A stretch of DNA of 64,000 nt. It comes from Fusarium oxysporum f. sp. lycopersici 4287. Lineage: Eukaryota; Ascomycota; Sordariomycetes; Hypocreales; Nectriaceae. The stretch lies in NCBI RefSeq assembly GCF_000149955.1, contig NC_030995.1:2125453-2189452 (forward strand). The letters run 5' to 3'. Of the stretch, positions 21,739 to 32,498 are shown one piece after another (position 1 is the first letter of the stretch; every line of letters starts with the position of its first letter). Made by a program: the position numbers and the translations under genes. The notes under the pieces were generated by a model that was given only the letters and a program-made list of their open reading frames with translations, made no database searches and had not been told where the DNA came from.

Positions 21739-23291
21739 CTAAGCGAAAGCACCGACAACAGACATTCCAAAGGCTTGGCAGAGTTAGCGAGAGCACGGAC
21801 GACGAGATGGGGGAGAGGCTTACCGCCGAGGCCGATCCAGCAGAGAGCGGCGATCTTGTCCTTCTTCTTCATGAGGTGCTGGGCTTCCTCGGAAAGGAAG
21901 TCCTCAACCAAGAGGTTGACCAGAGCAGCGTAGATGAGAAGACCAGAAGAGCTAGATAGTGTTAGTGATGATTGAGGAAATGGTTTGAGGTGAACTTACA
22001 TAGAGTTGAAGACTCCAACCATAATTAGACCGAGTGCACTCTCGGGGTCGTACGAGTTTCGGCTGGCGATTCCAATGGCCTGTCCGATGGGTGCAGTAGA
22101 ACCAAACGCCAGAACAAGAAGCCAAGGTCGGAAGCTTCCGCGAGGATAAGGCACAGCAGCGATACGGGCTCCGAGACCGAGACCCTCAAACATCTGATGG
22201 AACATGATGGCAGTGAGAAGGACGACGAGACCGTCAGTCGTCATGGCGATTGTCATTCCGACGAAAACAGAGTGGAACAGGATACCTCCCTCGAGCAGGG
22301 TGATGTTCATCGACATTCGCTTGTAGGTAGCCTGATCAATTGTCTGACCCTCCTCGTCAAAGAAGGACTGGCTGACTTCAGGGCTAGGCTTGTCATCGAT
22401 GGCGACTTGAGAGGAGTACTGAGTCTGCTTGATCATATCCATCATCTCAGAGCGCTGTCGAATGTATTGCTCGTAGAAAACAACGAACCAAGCAGGCATG
22501 GAAGAGTTGCTGTCCTGCTCGTAAGAGTAGGCATGAGGCTTGTTCTCCTTCTCGTACAGCTCGCGTGCCATGGCCTTCTCATAATCAACATCGTCGTAGT
22601 CGTCAGAAACGTTGGAGTCGTTGCGAGTGTGAGTATGGTTGAAGTTGGCGGTCTCAGGGAAAGGACGCTGAGGCCGAGGAGGCGGGGGCTGGACAACGGT
22701 GACTGTAGTGCCGGTTGGGCCGCCGTGAGAGTGGCCGCCTGTCTTGGCGTTCAGGTAGAGCTCGACCATGAAGAGGAGAAACATCGCGGCCATCATGATG
22801 ACACCGGGCATGGCGGGGTAGATTTCGGTGAAGAGGTCGGGGAGACAAGGATCAGTGAGGCTGCCGAATGCTGTTGGGAGCAACTATTGATGATTGTTAG
22901 GTGAATTCTAAGCGATGCCTCACCGTAACTTACATGAACGAAAGCAGTAGCAATCAAGACTCCAGTACCGAAATGCTTGCAAGCAAAGAAGATCTTGGGA
23001 GGCATCTTGAGCCACTTTATCCTCTTCGCAGCGACGGGGAAGCCAGCGCCTGAGAATCATTAGCAATCGAGATGCGATCTCACGAAAAGATTGACCTACC
23101 AAAAGCAGAAACAGCAAATACGGCGACTATTGAACTGTTAGATTGCCAAGCAAACACATCGCTTATCACGGTGGAGCAGTCCATGACAAGCTTTCAGCGC
23201 GTGGAGACTTACAGAGACCTCCGACATGCAAGCCAAGAGGATAGTCCTCACCCGGCCCCGATCCACCACATTGAGGCTTTGCAGAATCCAT
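21739..23291 (-). CDS. ZIP-family zinc/iron transporter (Zrt-like)
   Basis: Plasma-membrane-type divalent metal importer. Six exons (23291-23213, 23126-23100, 23049-22934, 22883-22000, 21951-21824, 21773-21739) give 422 residues; exon 2 is only 27 nt. An outward N-terminus MDSAKPQCGG leads into TM1. TM2-TM3 are recognised by KHFGTGVLIATAFVHLLP and SLTDPCLPDLF. A long loop between TM3 and TM4 carries GGHSHGG and a Pro/Asp-rich stretch, the metal-handling His region of ZIPs. TM4 has the ZIP signature EGGILFHSVFVGMTIA, TM5 has IMFHQMFEGLGLGARI, and both keep the metal-binding His/Glu pairs. The end, CWIGLGAFGMSVVGAFA, is the typical ZIP C-terminus. Fungal Zrt genes are normally induced by zinc shortage; I could not confirm a zinc-responsive element upstream. 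Whether it moves Zn, Fe or both is not decidable here. Confidence 0.93.
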
Positions 23292-24670
23292 ATTGAAGAA
23301 AGCGAGATCGAAAAGAAAAGAACCGTTTTCGTAAGGATCGTGATGAGTAATGAAGTTGTATTACCAAAAAGAGGAGAAACCAGTTCCCGTTCGAATCGAA
23401 ATAAACCGAGGAAAAAGAATAGAAACAAAATTCCAAGGAAAGAGAAAATGAAACTCAATGAACACAAGGAAACGTACAAAGGAAATGTATATCGCCCAGG
23501 TACCAGCCTAGAACAGAGAGTGCAGGATAACGAGAGAGAGAAACCCCAAGCTTGGCGGGATCTCGGTTCATCTTTATACTCTTCTTGGCGACGTTATAAT
23601 AAACTATTTTAAGTTGAGAATTGAGGCGACTTGTGATGCGAAACGAGCCTCGTGTCACGGCACAGTTTCAAGCGTCACCGTTTCACTCAGCTACGGTACT
23701 TCTTCTCTTTTCTCCATGTTGGGCGGGAGTACCATGTAGCCGAGACTCTTTGGGTATGGCGCGCGTCGCGGAGATCTGCGGCTATAGTTAAGCATGTTAC
23801 GGGAGCAGGGCAGATCTGGTGTCGCAGGTTCAAAATTCTACGACGTAGTATTGCAAATATACCCACCGCAGGGGGCGGAACATGGAGTTTCCGGTGGACC
23901 CCTTATTTCTTGGCCGTCTCAGTGTCTGTGATGATCATCTGGGGAACGCGTCGTTTAAACAGAAATATCGGCACTTGTTGTTCTTCTCTGACGAAAAACC
24001 CCACCGGTATAGTGTATCATGACCTGGGTATAATGGCTTATCGCTGTGACCTAAACAGCTTGGCAGTGTGTCACTGCCAACGCGCCCCCCGCAGACTGAA
24101 GCTCTCTTGGCTATCTAGAAATGGAGGAGAGAAAGCTTGGTATTCCAATTAAAGCACATGTTGGTTTCTACTAATGTCTTATCTGATATACGAGGATGCA
24201 GAGGCGCTGATTGATCTGATAAGTTTCTATACTCCAGCCTTTTAAGTTTGACTAGCCAGCGCTCAGATTCTTGGCGTATTACTCAGCGGAAAAGACTCGT
24301 TTCTCGAGACCTTTTGTTCAGAGGAGATTACTCGCTTAGCAACTGTATCAGATAGCGCCTGCTGAGCAGATCCATTGTATCAATTGACTTGCAGAGTCGT
24401 ATACAGAGAGAGATTGCGACTCTGTAATGACTCGGTCTAGTTTCGGCTTGTACCGCCGGGGAGCACGGGTCTCAGCGTTCATGATCCACAGTTTCTTCTT
24501 TACGATGGGTCCTAACGCTGCCCTAGCCAGATGAGCAAATCACCGAATCTAGAGCAAAAGCCGTATAGCTTCATTGAATCTGAGTGTATATAATCTCAAA
24601 TACGAAGATAATTGCTGTAACTTCTCTCTTTGGTTTTCATTCTTTCATTGTTCTGCAACTGATTGCAAAC
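23292..24670. other. Divergent intergenic region, promoters of ZIP and F-box-like genes
   Basis: About 1.4 kb between two divergent starts. The ZIP side (23292-23460) is purine-rich on plus, meaning a C/T-rich leader on minus. A TGTATATAA string lies at 24583-24591, ~80 bases before the F-box-like start. No gene seen. Confidence 0.45.
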
Positions 24671-26155
24671 ATGGCCACTTTCGTTGAAACAATCAACATC
24701 TTGAGATTCGAGATCATCCCTCAGTTATCCATTCGCGATCAACTCCATCTTTGTCAAACAAGCAAAGATCTCCACACCGCAACTGTTTCAGTTCTCTACC
24801 GCGACATCACCATAACACACGACGTCGAAGTACCAAATGACCCGCCACTGTCAGCCGGAAAGTTGAGAAGGCTTGAGAGATTACGCGCGGCACGCAGAAA
24901 GCGACTACCCTGGGGCGTTGGCTTTCTTTTTGCGATATTGAGCCGACCAGCCTTGAGAAGTCATGTTAAGAGCTTAAGGTTTCGGATTGAGAATTATGTT
25001 CATGAGAAACATTTTCGTGACACTGGGCTTTTGAAGCCATTGAATTTTCACCCGCTGGACAACGAAAAGCCTTGCCAAATGATTCTTGATGGAATTGACG
25101 ATTTGAGCTATTCTGAAACGGAAAAGCTGAATGCGGCGTTCACGAATCGCGACTTTGATCTTATCTTATCGCTCATCATCGCGGCATGCACCGAGATCCA
25201 GAGTCTTACCATCGACCTTGGATACTTTCTATACAGCCACAAATGGCTTCTCGAGCTATTCAAGAACTCACTTTCACCTCAAACAAAATCACATAGTCTT
25301 CAGAACGTCACGCATTTCGAAGTTGCCAATCCTCGGGGCTGGTTAGGTTACCAGCAACTTCCTAGGGGAATTCATCCACTTTCATTTTACCTCACAAAAG
25401 TGAGAACCTTATCCCTGGAGAGTTTCGCTAGTCATCGTAAAGGGGAGAACAGCGCATTGGCAGACACAAATCCCTTCTGGCCTCTTTCATCTGCACCACA
25501 GGCTACCTTTCTTACTATGCTTCATCTCGATCACTGCTCGTCAAACGCCCATAATATAGCAGCAATGCTTACGCAGACGCCCAATCTCAAGACATTGTTT
25601 TATGCATGTTATCTTCCTGCTTTTGAATGCGACTTTGACGTTGATGAGCTTAGAAGAGGACTGGAGCATGTGCGCAATAGCTTGTCTAAATTAACATTGA
25701 ACTTGATTATTATGCAGAGAGGGCTTATTGATTTCTCGGATCATGAGTGGCCATTGACTCACGGCCGCATTGATGATGTTCGAGAGTTCCTGTCTTTGAC
25801 GGATCTTGAGATTCCTCTCACTTTTCTTCATGGCCATACAGCCCCAGGGGACTGGCAACCATTGGCCGATCTCCTGCCACCAAATCTCATCTCTCTTACA
25901 GTCAAAGATGAACTAATGGACGATTATACTGCCTTCCAAGATCTCTACACAGAAACAGCAATCCGGGATATGATGCGGACGTTCCTCAGCTACGGCTCCA
26001 GGTCATTTACCCTCAGTTTACGCCACGTTTACTTTTATCGCTACCCCGCGATCTGGGACTATAAAAACCTCTCGAAGGGCCCCGAGAAGGAATACTACGA
26101 GAATTGGAAGCCTGTAGATGATAAGTACGGCAGTCGATGGGCTTTTGCGGAGTGA
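24671..26155 (+). CDS. F-box-like / leucine-rich hypothetical protein
   Basis: One exon of 494 residues. The start is the MATFVETINILRFEI Met, which has good context (CAAACATGG) and directly precedes the F-box-like region; an in-frame ATG 87 bases upstream would add a hydrophobic stretch just after a TATA-like string and is less likely. Residues ~8-50 (ILRFEIIPQLSIRDQLHLCQ, then an LHTATVSVLYRDI segment) have the F-box pattern of fungal proteins. The rest has irregular leucine-rich periodicity (VKSLRFRIEN, VRTLSLESF, LTDLEIPLTFL, LISLTVKDEL), as in F-box receptors that present substrates to an SCF ubiquitin ligase. No substrate can be named. Such families expand quickly in Fusarium, and this member is not recognised individually. 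Confidence 0.75.
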   Translation: MATFVETINILRFEIIPQLSIRDQLHLCQTSKDLHTATVSVLYRDITITHDVEVPNDPPLSAGKLRRLERLRAARRKRLPWGVGFLFAILSRPALRSHVKSLRFRIENYVHEKHFRDTGLLKPLNFHPLDNEKPCQMILDGIDDLSYSETEKLNAAFTNRDFDLILSLIIAACTEIQSLTIDLGYFLYSHKWLLELFKNSLSPQTKSHSLQNVTHFEVANPRGWLGYQQLPRGIHPLSFYLTKVRTLSLESFASHRKGENSALADTNPFWPLSSAPQATFLTMLHLDHCSSNAHNIAAMLTQTPNLKTLFYACYLPAFECDFDVDELRRGLEHVRNSLSKLTLNLIIMQRGLIDFSDHEWPLTHGRIDDVREFLSLTDLEIPLTFLHGHTAPGDWQPLADLLPPNLISLTVKDELMDDYTAFQDLYTETAIRDMMRTFLSYGSRSFTLSLRHVYFYRYPAIWDYKNLSKGPEKEYYENWKPVDDKYGSRWAFAE

Positions 26156-26729
26156 TTACTTGGCGGAAACAAAATTGCTCGATGACCTGATCTGTGGAGA
26201 TGGTGTTTTGCAGAAGGGGTTTTGGGGGTTTGTTTCACCCGCTTTCGCTAGATTTCTGAAACACGAGGGGTTGCAGAACGGCAAAACAAAAGGGACCCCG
26301 ATTTTGAGACGGTAATTAAGTAATTGTTTGTAGATGGGAATTGGATGCGAAATTTCACATGGTTAGTTGATTGCCGACCCTAGCCTGTTTCTAGAAAAAG
26401 ATCACGCGACAGCAGGAGTTGCCTGTGTTAGAGGAATCGTGGGCGCGATTCAGCTTCCAACTGAGGCCGAGATGTCTGTTCGTTTATTAATATGTTATTT
26501 GTTTATCACATTCAAGATGAAACATCATTAAGCTGGGTGGTCGATGCGGCATGCTTCGCGCTGGTGGGTAAAGCTGACATATCTACTGTCCGATTTTGAC
26601 GTTTATTGCCAGTGCAAGGACTTCTGTTTAATGTATTCTGTTGAAGAAAATTTTATTCATTCTTATTTATCATCAAGTCATTTAAATAGGCCGTAACACC
26701 AAAGTTGATTTCGTAGCTTGGTTCCAGAC
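26156..26729. other. Convergent intergenic region, no gene seen
   Basis: 3' flanks of the F-box-like gene and the secreted phosphatase-like gene. Nothing recognised. Confidence 0.45.
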
Positions 26730-28274
26730 CTAAAGCTCATAAGTCGTCAAGACAGCCGCGTGATCAGAGAACCACTCATTATCCTTATGGTTAGGCTCAG
26801 GCTTAGGCTCACCAACAACTACAGTGTGAGAGTCAGTGACCTTGAGGCCCTTACCCTTGTGAAGAATAAAGTCAATTCTGTCAAGGGGCTCGGGCTTTCG
26901 GTAGCCGCCGTTCCAGATGTAGATGGGCGACCAGGTGATACCCTGCTCCTTGACGGGGTCAGGATGAGCCACGCGGAATGAGTCGATGAGGCCCTTCTCC
27001 TTGGGGAGGATGGAGGTAGGCCATTGGATATTGGTGTATCCGCAGTTCTTCTCCTTCAAACCATCGACGTAGTCGAGATGAGAGGGGGCGTTGAAGTCGC
27101 CGACGAAGAAGACGGGGATCTCGTCAGCGTTGTCGAGCTGGCTCTTCATTCCCTCAAGGGTAGCCTTCATTTGAGGAGTGCGACCGGACTGGGCTTCTCG
27201 CTGAATGATCTTGTCGACAGGCAAATGATCATAGCATGTGTCGTAAGGTCCGTAAGGAGTATAGCCCAGATGAGCAACGAAGAAGTTGATCTGCTGGTTC
27301 TTGCCATCAAGGGCAATCTTGACACCACCGGAACGAGCAGGACCGCTGATGACACCGTAGTCCTCGACGATGGGGTACTTGCTAAGGATACCGACATCAC
27401 CGCCGCTGGACCAGTGATACCAGCCCAGAGCATCAGCGAGACGAGGAACATGGCGACCCTGTTGGTCTTCCTGGATACCGACAACATCGGCGCCGGACGA
27501 GGCAAGGAACTTGACCTGCTTGTCGTGGTAGCTGGTAACTCTAGTACCGCCATTCCACATGTTGAGAGTGAGAACCTTGAGCTGGCTTAGCAGAGCCTTG
27601 CCAGAGCCAGCAACGTTGATGGTGAAGACACCGGAAGCGGCGGAATCCCTTCCAGTGGCACGGACAGTGAAGACGGCCTTGTCGGCGCTTGAGGTCGGTG
27701 TTCCAGAGATGATACCATCAGCACTGATCTTGATCCAGTCAACATTAGATCCTTCGCTGGAGAATTTCATCGTGCCGCCTCCACCACGGACGAGGCCTCT
27801 GATGCTATGCGAGTAACCATCACCAACACGGGCATTAGGCAGAGAAACGTCAGAAACAATAAACTTCACATCACCATCAAGCTCACGACCTTTGATGATC
27901 TGAAGAGGCGGAGCGAGCCACGTATAACCCCCATTCGCCAGGAAGAAAGCAGTGTAGTTTCCAGGCTCAAGGCTTCCAAAGTCAAGCTGCACATCGCCCT
28001 CGGCGTGAGGAGCCCACTTCCACTTGATAGAATTGGACGAGCCCTTCTTCTGGTCCACGGGCCCGCCGCCGGCGCTGTAGTACAGACCAATCCAGTTGGC
28101 GAGGTTGGGGGTTGAAGTTTGGTACTCAAATGTCCATAACGGCTTGTCGGTGTTGAGGGATAAAGAACCTGATGCATCCGCGGGAGCTGCGGGTTCTTGG
28201 GCCAGGACTGATGGGCAGAGCACCCATAGGGCGGAAGCCACTGCGATAAGAGGGGATTGGAATCTCATGGTCAA
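26730..28274 (-). CDS. Secreted Ig-like plus endonuclease/exonuclease/phosphatase protein
   Basis: One exon, 514 residues, exported by a clear signal peptide (SPLIAVASALWVLCPSVLA, cleavage near residue 25). Residues ~35-130 form a beta-rich module with WIGLYY and a GNYTAFFLANGG strand. Residues ~135-225 carry a cadherin/Ig-like segment of the He_PIG kind (LPNARVGDGYSHSI, DGIISGTPTSS). From ~232 the EEP fold begins: LTLNMWNGG, DVVGIQEDQQG (metal Glu), LSKYPIVEDYGV, FVAHLGYTPYGPYD, FFVGDFNAPSHLD, PLDRIDFIL and FSDHAAVLTTYEL. All catalytic positions of the DNase I/sphingomyelinase superfamily (N, E, H, D-x-N, D-H) are present. The substrate could be nucleic acid, phospholipid or a phosphorylated small molecule; extracellular action follows from the signal. 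Third positions are C/G-rich, suggesting strong expression. Confidence 0.88.
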   Translation of the reverse strand: MTMRFQSPLIAVASALWVLCPSVLAQEPAAPADASGSLSLNTDKPLWTFEYQTSTPNLANWIGLYYSAGGGPVDQKKGSSNSIKWKWAPHAEGDVQLDFGSLEPGNYTAFFLANGGYTWLAPPLQIIKGRELDGDVKFIVSDVSLPNARVGDGYSHSIRGLVRGGGGTMKFSSEGSNVDWIKISADGIISGTPTSSADKAVFTVRATGRDSAASGVFTINVAGSGKALLSQLKVLTLNMWNGGTRVTSYHDKQVKFLASSGADVVGIQEDQQGRHVPRLADALGWYHWSSGGDVGILSKYPIVEDYGVISGPARSGGVKIALDGKNQQINFFVAHLGYTPYGPYDTCYDHLPVDKIIQREAQSGRTPQMKATLEGMKSQLDNADEIPVFFVGDFNAPSHLDYVDGLKEKNCGYTNIQWPTSILPKEKGLIDSFRVAHPDPVKEQGITWSPIYIWNGGYRKPEPLDRIDFILHKGKGLKVTDSHTVVVGEPKPEPNHKDNEWFSDHAAVLTTYEL

Positions 28275-29731
28275 ACGATGACCGCCGTTGAAAATTCTCT
28301 CGTGAGAAATGGCGGGAAAAGATGCGAAGTTCGCTTACGCACACGGCACGGACAAAACGGCACTAGTAGATAAGAAGACAAAGCGTTATCCTCACGAGGA
28401 GCTCAAAACAGGGTATTCACGAAGGGCTTTATATGGTAAAAAATTCTCAATAATAGCAAAAGGCGAATATCGATATCGATATGAGAGAATGCATGTATGG
28501 AGTAGGAAAAGAGAGCGGATGACCATGCCAAGTTTCAAAACGAACCAATGTTTGGTTCCCCTCAAGCCACGCAGTCGAATGACGTGTGAGCAGTCCGCGT
28601 TGGTGCTAGGTCGATCGGCGTCGGAGATCCCCACTTGCGGCGACGAGCCACTTTTTTGTGCGAGGGGTCCCTGAGAGTCACTAGATCCCTATCGTCCGAC
28701 ATCGTGACTCGGCAAGTGGCATCACGAGAGCTTTTCATTGGGCTGATGATCTTCTGCAACTCCCGCTCGAGTGTGACCATTATAGTACAATAGCCTTATC
28801 AGATCTGCCGGCTGCCCACTCTAATTGTAACCCAAAAAATAAGTCTATCCAGTAATACTCCGGCTTTAGGAACTTTTTGAGATGGGGAGGGTTCTCGGAC
28901 CTCTCACCTGTTGTGTTGATGTAGCACAACGTTTCATTGTGGCTAGAATGATAACGGTTTTGCCGCTGGTTTGTTTTTTGGAGGTGAGACTGCATAGGTG
29001 GAATCACAGATATGTGAGATGGGGCACAAGACATCAGGCGACAAAATTCATTGGGCCTCGCAATAGTTGCAATGGTAAATGCTACCCAAGAGGCTCAATA
29101 TGATAGGCTGATATGGTGGTCGTGGGGTCAGATACGATAACATCTATCGGTTCGGAGGGGGTTGGGAGAATCTGCAGTGTTCCGTCGTCCAAAACACTTG
29201 TACCTCAAGCCCAGACTGTCGAACCAGGGATGTCTTCAGTTTATCGGAGCAAAAGGACCTATCCGCTGAGATAACGATTTCATAAAGCAGGTGGCGAAGT
29301 ATGATATCTCCACGAGGTTCCTTTCCCATGTTTGCCATCGCTAGAATTATTCCTGATGACTTGACTGAATATCCCGCAGATTGATGACGAGTCGGGTATG
29401 ATACCTGACTTAAGAAACACATTAAATGAAGCCGTGTCAAGCTTTCAGTCTGGTCTATCACCGAAAGACCTCCCTCGATTAACTTCATCTAGGAACCTTG
29501 TATACAGAGCAATGTATGCACCAATCATGTTCTCCCACTGCGGTTTATGAAACACTGACTTAGTCAAACCGTCTGTAGGCAAGATTAAAGTACCCCTCTA
29601 CCCGCAAGGGTTATAATATGCGCTTAGTTATTGAAGAATAAGCCTCTAAAAGATATTTAAAGTATTCTATATAAGGTCTTAGTATAGAAGTGGTGGCATC
29701 GGGTTTGGGCGGGCTATGAACCAGTTCCAGA
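28275..29731. other. Intergenic region, no gene seen
   Basis: About 1.5 kb upstream of the secreted EEP gene and downstream of the hydrolase gene. A ~75-bp TA-rich patch at about 29610-29690 has RIP-like composition. No coding frame supported. Confidence 0.45.
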
Positions 29732-30866
29732 CTAAGCCAGCCATGAATCTCTCACAAAGGCAAGTGCCTCATCAGCAAAAGATTCCCATCTCTTCTCATC
29801 AAACTCGAATCCATGGTCCTCGCCAGCAACAGGATCATACCGCACAACAGTCTCTGGTAACTTCTCAGCCACTAAATCTACGAACTTCTCAGAGCCGCGG
29901 ATTGGGACGGTCGAGTCATCGTCTCCATGCATGATCCACCTATGCTCGGTCAGTTTTATCCTCGTACTCGCGGTATTGACTATGACTCACATATTTTTGG
30001 GCAACTTGGCACCAGCTTCAATTCTCTCAAGAGGATGGAAATCCGCCTTGTCAAGACCTTTGTTGTCCAGCATGTGAGATGAGAAAATACCCCGCTGACA
30101 AGCTGCAACTGCGAAGGGAGTCCTCTCAAAACCAGCTCTTGATTCAGGTTTCTTACGCGTTTTTTCGATCCAAGCTAGAGTGTCTTCCATCGATGGAATT
30201 TCTTCTAGCGGCATGCGCAACACGGTTGGTTCGTTGGGGAGTGCACCTTGAAGATAGAGTCTGTCTTTTGTGTCCAGCAGAGGGTACACGACAGCAAGAG
30301 AGTGGAAATCCTCTGGATGAGAGAGAGCAAGCTGGGTAGAGCAGTATCCACTGGTAAGAGCGTTAGCAACAAGTCTTGATGGTTTTTGTGAGATGACTTA
30401 CCCAGCTGATCCGCCAGCAAGAAGGACATGCGAAAAGTCAATAGAGTGACCAGGAGCCTTCTCCTCCAAGATATCAGGCAAATTATTCTTGGTCCACTGC
30501 CAGCCATCTTCGACATCCTCGAGAACATCATCCAGGCCATTCGCAGAGGGCAACAATCTGTAGTCGGGGGAGACGATGATGGCGGAGTTTTGGAGCGCAA
30601 GTTTGTCAACCCACTTTGGGAAAAAAGGACCGAACAAGCCACTCCCCATGACGAGAAAACCACCATGGATATGGTAGATGATTGGATGGTGACCAGACTT
30701 GAGGTTTTTGGGGATTAGAATGGCTGTTTTGATATTATGAGACGAGACAGTCTTGAATCTTGTCGGTGTCAGCTACTGATCAGATCAGTTTATGTTTTGG
30801 TACTCACGTCTCTTCAATAATGGTGTAAGACTCAAAGACTGAGTCATCGTTCCAGGGGATAGACAT
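29732..30866 (-). CDS. Alpha/beta hydrolase (esterase/lipase-like)
   Basis: Four exons (30866-30808, 30758-30402, 30350-29991, 29939-29732) give 327 residues. After a short start (MSIPWNDDSVFESYTI) the oxyanion motif is HIHGGFLVMG. The nucleophile elbow LLAGGSAGGY is rebuilt across the exon 2/3 junction (GxSxG with Ser). Acid and base appear as WIMHGDDDSTVP (Asp) and AGEDHGFEFD (His). The layout is that of hormone-sensitive-lipase-like fungal esterases of the alpha/beta hydrolase fold; there is no signal peptide, so it should be cytosolic. It is divergent from the isomerase-like gene at 31330 with 463 bases between, so a shared promoter is possible. The substrate is unknown. Confidence 0.87.
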
Positions 30867-31329
30867 GATTCTTTATAGTGTAGTAGTAAGGACTTGAGTT
30901 TAGTGTTGAAGCAACGAACTGGTTTAAGGCTTGCGAGTTGGTTTGTTTTTATTACTCGAGCCATGATTCTCATATATATATAGTTCGATGACTTAACGTT
31001 GAGTTTAAAATTTCAAAGCGGAATGTCTTGTCCCTTCTCAACATTACGACTTTCGTTGCCATCCACTTGCATGGCTCGTTAGTAATGCGAGCTCTGTCGT
31101 CTCACCAATTTAATTGATAAGGCGGAAGCTGATGCTCCGTCTCTAGTCATCAAGCTCCACTTTAACGGAAGACAACCATCCGCTCACTAACATTAATTGA
31201 ATACCCAGCGTGAAGCTGCCATCAAGTAAAGATAAAAAGAAAAAGAAATAACATTATCTTCATGAAGTAACAATCGATCCTCATACACCATCAATCTTCA
31301 AAAAAAAATTCCACAATCTTCATTTCAAG
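30867..31329. promoter_or_regulatory. Divergent promoter region (hydrolase / isomerase-like)
   Basis: 463 bases between two divergent ATGs. It contains a TATATATATA string at about 30975-30984, close to the minus-strand start, and an A-rich tract before 31330. No discrete factor site is claimed. Confidence 0.45.
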
Positions 31330-32223
31330 ATGCATCTGTCCTCTCATACCTGGATGCGTCCCGAGCCTCTCGAACAAACCCTCCAAAGGCTCGTCCGTCT
31401 CGGTTACACCAGCATTGAACTCGCTGGCGAACCCGACCAGTTCCCCATCGCCTCAACCCGCGAGCTTCTTCAAAAATATAACATCAAATGCTGGGGAACA
31501 GTCACAGTCATGCACGGCAAGCGAAACCTCCTCGCCTCTGATCCTCAACAACGACGAGATACCATCGAGTACATGAAGCAAGTCGTGAACATGTCCGCTG
31601 AGCTCGGCGGCCGAATCACCACCGTGGTCCCTGGAACAGTTGGTACTATTGTTCCTTCTTCTACACCGGAGAATGAGTGGAAGTGGGCTGTTGAGGGTCT
31701 TCGTGAAGTTGCGGCCTTCGCGCAGGCGAAGGGTATCAACATTGGCCTTGAGCCTTTGAATAGGTTTGAGACTTACTTTCTAAACCGATCAAACCAAGCT
31801 CTCGCTCTCGCCGATGAGGTTGGATATGGCGTTGGTATCGCTTTTGATCCATTCCACCTTGCCCTTGAGGAGAAGGATCTTATCGCAGCTATCCACGCAT
31901 GCAAATCGCGAATCGTTGACTTTCACGTGGGTGACAACAACCGCCTTGCACCTGGAGATGGGTCTTTCGACTGGCCTAAAATTATGAAGGCACTAGCTGA
32001 AGCTGAGTATGACGGTGGTCTGGCTGTTGAGTTTATGCCAGCTATTGATCGAACGCCTGTTGGGGATTATGGCAAGGCTCAGTTGGAGACGGGAGAGGTG
32101 GATGTTACGCCTGATCAACTGCAGTTTATCATTGATCATGGGTCTGGATTACTATCTGAGACTTACTATACGGAGCTTTTGAGGAGGTCTGCTGAGACGC
32201 TGGCACCATATGTTGAGAAGTAG
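31330..32223 (+). CDS. Sugar phosphate isomerase/epimerase-like TIM-barrel protein
   Basis: One exon of 297 residues with the xylose-isomerase-like TIM barrel fold (AP endonuclease 2 superfamily). Beta strands carry the expected metal ligands: Glu in GLEPLNRFE (~150), Asp and His in IAFDPFHLA (~185), His in IVDFHVGDNN (~210) and Glu in GGLAVEFMP (~245). These match the D-tagatose/D-psicose 3-epimerase and hydroxypyruvate-isomerase group, which bind Mn or Co and shift keto-sugars. The N-terminus MHLSSHTWMRPEPLEQTL and the segment YTSIELAGEPDQF also fit. There is no targeting signal. Flanked by a hydrolase and a permease, it may work in catabolism of a sugar or sugar-like compound, but that is inference. 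The exact reaction is open. Confidence 0.87.
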   Translation: MHLSSHTWMRPEPLEQTLQRLVRLGYTSIELAGEPDQFPIASTRELLQKYNIKCWGTVTVMHGKRNLLASDPQQRRDTIEYMKQVVNMSAELGGRITTVVPGTVGTIVPSSTPENEWKWAVEGLREVAAFAQAKGINIGLEPLNRFETYFLNRSNQALALADEVGYGVGIAFDPFHLALEEKDLIAAIHACKSRIVDFHVGDNNRLAPGDGSFDWPKIMKALAEAEYDGGLAVEFMPAIDRTPVGDYGKAQLETGEVDVTPDQLQFIIDHGSGLLSETYYTELLRRSAETLAPYVEK

Positions 32224-32498
32224 TTTCTGACGAGCCTGGAAGGATGAGCTCAGTCATTCGCAAAAGACATTCTGTTTTCAAATGCGCGCTTGAAAGAAAT
32301 GATAGCTTTGCGATTGAACTTGGGTATCGTCGTATGCTAGTTGCCCTTTTATCTAACCGCCCCAGATGCCGTCTAGTATTTTCGCCAGTAGATATACAGA
32401 AATGCTCAGTCATGTCGCCAAACCATATTGTTATTTTCTCTCCAGTTTGCCTGCTTCCTGCTCTTGAGACTTGCAAATTCTCATGCTGCATCGTGCTG

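Noticed and set aside
22197..22904. Long antisense frame across the ZIP gene
   Set aside because: It mirrors the codon bias of the ZIP coding strand; the ZIP exons have full family motifs and clean splice sites.
23652..24152. 166-codon plus-strand frame between ZIP and the F-box-like gene
   Set aside because: Arg/Trp/Cys-rich composition, no family motif and no fungal start context. Probably promoter DNA.
27024..27590. 188-codon antisense frame opposite the EEP domain
   Set aside because: Shadow frame caused by C/G-rich third positions of the real gene.
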